Of a stretch of 64,000 nucleotides of DNA, positions 61,805 through 64,000 are shown one piece after another. Under the pieces are notes generated by a model. It was not told the DNA's origin. It saw only the letters and a list, made by a program, of their open reading frames with translations, and made no database searches. A program made the position numbers and the translations under genes. How positions within the stretch are numbered: the stretch's first letter is position 1; every line of letters starts with the position of its first letter. Source of the stretch: Aeromicrobium sp. Sec7.5 (GTDB lineage: Bacteria > Actinomycetota > Actinomycetes > Propionibacteriales > Nocardioidaceae). The stretch is from the NCBI RefSeq assembly GCF_036867135.1, contig NZ_JBAJIJ010000001.1:124001-188000 (forward strand). Reading direction: 5' to 3'.

Positions 61805-61852
61805 CCGGTGGTTGAGGTGTGAGGAGCTCTCGGCGACGAGCCTCGAAGCCAC
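61805..61852. repeat. Palindromic intergenic element
   Basis: CGGTGGTTGAGGTGTGAGGA ... CGACGAGCCTCGAAGCCACC, a single copy of the family between the convergent aldo/keto reductase and protease genes. Confidence 0.78.
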
Positions 61853-61880
61853 CCCCACACCCCCCCACCGGGGCCTCGAC

Positions 61881-63098
61881 TCAGCCCACCGGGCCGGTGC
61901 CGAGCGTGACCGTCACGGTCTGCTCGGCACCGTTCGCGTCGACCCACGTCACGGTCACGTCGTCGCCCGGGGCGTGCTCGGCGATGAGGTCGGACAGCTC
62001 GTCGGCCGTGGCCACCGGCGTGCCGTCGAAGGCCGTGATGGTGCTCCCGGCCGGGATCCGCGCCTGTGCCGCCGCGGAGTCCTCGAGCGTTCCCGCCACG
62101 AGCGGCAGCTGCGACTGCGGGTCGAGCTGCACCCCGAGGAAGGCGCTGTCGCCGATGTGGATCGTGTCGGACGCCTCGCCCGCGACGATCTGGCGGACGA
62201 TCCGGACGGCGTCGTCGATCGGCACGGCGTAGCCGACGATGTCGGCCTGGCCCTGCGAGGCGGCGGTGGTCATGCCGATGACCTCGCCGTCGGCGTCGAG
62301 CAGCACACCGCCGGAGTCCCCCGACACGACGTCGGCGTCGACCTCGATCAGTCCGGTGAGCTCCTCGGACCCGGTGGCGGACCGCGCAGTGATCGTCAGG
62401 TCGAGGTCGGTGACGACCCCGGCGGCGGCGCTGGCCGCGCCGCCGTCGCCGTTCGCGTTGCCGACGGCCACGATCTCGTCGCCGACCGCGACCTGTTCGT
62501 TCCGGTCCAGGTCGACCGGCGTCAGGTCGGAGGCACCCTGGAGCTGCAGGACCGCGACGTCGGCGGAGTCGTCGTGGCCGACGACGTCGGCCTCGAAGGT
62601 CTCGCCCGTGCTGACGACCTCGACCTCGATGCTCGTGGCGCCCTCGATCACGTGGTGGTTGGTGAGGATCGTGCCGTTCGAGGTGAGGATCATGCCGGTG
62701 CCCGCACCGCCACCGTCGCCGTAGCCGACGACGGTGTTGATGTACACGAGGCCCTCTTCCTGCGCCGCCGTCGCGTCGGTGGCGAGGGAGCTGGCGTTCT
62801 GGGTCTGGCTGTCGTCGCCCGGCTGCAGCTCGACGAGGCCGGGCATCGCGATGGTGCTGCTGTCGTCGCGCGCCTCGGTGATCGCGAGGGCGACACCGGT
62901 GACGCCCAGGACCATCGCGGCCCCGAGACCCACGATCGCGGCGGCCAGGCCGGCGTGGGTCGAGGTGCTGGTCGGGCGCCGATCGAACGGCGGGGGCGGC
63001 GTCGGTGCGGCCGCGGCAGGGGGCGCCGGCGGCGGGGTGAGGGGGGCGGCGCCTTGGTCGCCGTGCGTCTCGGGCCGGGGTGTCGTCTCGTCGCTCAC
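61881..63098 (-). CDS. Membrane-anchored trypsin-like serine protease with PDZ domain (HtrA-like)
   Basis: 405 aa. Cytoplasmic Pro/Thr-rich N-terminus, one membrane helix (about 48-75), then a trypsin-like domain with the triad His in ILTNHHVIEG, Asp in DDSADVAVLQL and Ser in VSGDSGGVLLD. A PDZ domain follows (FLGVQLDPQSQLP ... AGSTITAFDGTPVATADELSDLI). GTG 63098 has AGGAGC upstream. Likely extracytoplasmic quality-control or signalling protease. Confidence 0.9.
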   Translation of the reverse strand: MSDETTPRPETHGDQGAAPLTPPPAPPAAAAPTPPPPFDRRPTSTSTHAGLAAAIVGLGAAMVLGVTGVALAITEARDDSSTIAMPGLVELQPGDDSQTQNASSLATDATAAQEEGLVYINTVVGYGDGGGAGTGMILTSNGTILTNHHVIEGATSIEVEVVSTGETFEADVVGHDDSADVAVLQLQGASDLTPVDLDRNEQVAVGDEIVAVGNANGDGGAASAAAGVVTDLDLTITARSATGSEELTGLIEVDADVVSGDSGGVLLDADGEVIGMTTAASQGQADIVGYAVPIDDAVRIVRQIVAGEASDTIHIGDSAFLGVQLDPQSQLPLVAGTLEDSAAAQARIPAGSTITAFDGTPVATADELSDLIAEHAPGDDVTVTWVDANGAEQTVTVTLGTGPVG

Positions 63099-63233
63099 GG
63101 GGCTGCTCCTGTTGATCGGTAGCTCCAGCGAACCGCGCGCGACTGTGCTCACCCTGTGACGATCCGCAAGATTTACGAGGAATTGACGGCGCTTGCTGTT
63201 GCCGGATCGGGCCCCGTGGGGTGAGGTGGTGTG

Positions 63234-64000
63234 ATGGACGTCTCTGACATCGAGTCTGGAATTGACCGCGTGTTCGCCCCGGTCGCCGAGGCGGTGTCGT
63301 CCGTGGTGTTCGCCGAGGTCAGCATCGGCGGCACGAGCTTCCCGCTGATCGTGGGCTGGCTGGTGCTCGGAGCGCTGATCTTCACGATCACGTTCAAGGG
63401 GGTGCAGGGCTGGGGCGTCGGCCACGCGATCGCGCTCGTGCGGGGCAAGTACGGCAGCAAGGACGACCCCGGCGAGGTGTCGCACTTCCAGGCCCTTACC
63501 TCGGCGGTCTCCGGCACGGTCGGACTGGGCAACATCGCCGGTGTCGCGGTCGCGGTGTCGCTCGGTGGACCGGGTGCGACGTTCTGGATGATCCTGGCCG
63601 GACTGCTCGGCATGTGCACCAAGTTCGTGGAGTGCACGCTCGGCGTGAAGTACCGGGTGGAGCACGAGGACGGCACGGTCAGTGGCGGTCCGTTCCGCTA
63701 CCTGCCGGTCGCGTTCGCCCGGTTCGGGAAGGCGCCGTCGGCGATCCTGACCGGTGTCTTCGCGATCTCGATCTTCTTCTTCGGTGCCGTCGGCGGCAAC
63801 ATGTTCCAGGCCAACCAGACGTACGCCCAGGCCAAGAACGTGACGGGCGGCGACGACGGCTTCCTCGGCAGCGACACGGCCGCGCTGATCTTCGGCATCG
63901 TGCTCGCCGTGCTCGTCGGTCTGGTGATCATCGGCGGCATGAAGTCGATCGGTGCGACGACCGGTCGCCTGGTGCCGGCGATGGCCGCGGTCTACGTCAT
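63234..64000 (+). CDS. Alanine/glycine:cation symporter (AGCS) family, partial
   Basis: First 255 residues of a sodium- or proton-coupled alanine/glycine importer, continuing past the window end. GWLVLGALIFTITFKGVQGW, ALTSAVSGTVGLGNIAGVAVAVSLGGPGATFWM, GMCTKFVECTLGVKYR and SGGPFRYL are AGCS signatures. ATG 63234 follows GGTGGTG; GTG 63231 is also possible. Divergent from the HtrA-like gene. Confidence 0.9.
   Translation, partial: MDVSDIESGIDRVFAPVAEAVSSVVFAEVSIGGTSFPLIVGWLVLGALIFTITFKGVQGWGVGHAIALVRGKYGSKDDPGEVSHFQALTSAVSGTVGLGNIAGVAVAVSLGGPGATFWMILAGLLGMCTKFVECTLGVKYRVEHEDGTVSGGPFRYLPVAFARFGKAPSAILTGVFAISIFFFGAVGGNMFQANQTYAQAKNVTGGDDGFLGSDTAALIFGIVLAVLVGLVIIGGMKSIGATTGRLVPAMAAVYV

Overview
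The window is chromosomal DNA of a high-GC Gram-positive actinomycete. Evidence: very high GC in third codon positions, frequent GTG starts, ATGA/GTGA gene overlaps, a bacterial proteasome activator (Bpa), a WhiB-type iron-sulfur regulator, a GlfT2-like galactofuranosyltransferase and an ANTAR regulator. The gene set fits Propionibacteriales, for example a Nocardioidaceae member such as Aeromicrobium or Nocardioides. The genus is inference. The window holds about 72 protein genes and three tRNA genes (Ser-TGA, Ser-GCT, Arg-ACG). No rRNA, insertion sequence, prophage or CRISPR array was seen.

Layout. 1-4.9 kb: the tail of an iron-siderophore ABC importer, an SDR, a nitroreductase and a lone arginine deiminase. 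5.0-12.2 kb: a cell-surface block in which two secreted proteins with three S-layer-homology (SLH) repeats each (one a metzincin protease, one a beta-propeller) flank a galactofuranosyltransferase and a polysaccharide pyruvyltransferase. In other bacteria SLH domains bind pyruvylated wall glycans, so the four genes look like one surface-anchoring module. 12.3-16.0 kb: a beta-phosphoglucomutase/GH65 phosphorylase operon for alpha-glucosides. 16.0-25.7 kb: a PAP2-DAG kinase fusion, serS, a Cof-type HAD, a WhiB-HTH fusion, bpa, a quinone oxidoreductase, a nitrilase, membrane proteins and two tRNA-Ser genes. 26.6-29.7 kb: repeat arrays and a three-gene exopolysaccharide operon. 29.9-45.8 kb: mixed housekeeping and regulatory genes (SNF2 helicase, ANTAR sensor, ferredoxin reductase-type flavoprotein, menB, NYN/OST-HTH protein).

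45.9-52.4 kb is a catabolic island: two enoyl-CoA hydratases, two APH-fold phosphotransferases, a DUF6285-like small protein, an acyl-CoA dehydrogenase and an XRE-TetR fusion regulator. The phosphotransferase, small protein and dehydrogenase resemble the LvaA-LvaB-LvaC set for 4-hydroxyacyl-CoA breakdown. A shared CGTTTAG motif lies in front of both arms. 52.5-64 kb: the proton-translocating transhydrogenase pntA/pntB, upp, tadA, luciferase-like flavin monooxygenases with a partner FMN reductase, an aldo-keto reductase, a HtrA-like protease and the start of an AGCS-type alanine/Na+ symporter that runs off the window.

A family of imperfect palindromic intergenic elements (core GAGGTGCGAG...GAGCCTCGAA) occurs at about ten places, mostly at gene 3' ends. 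In several cases the element supplies the stop codon.
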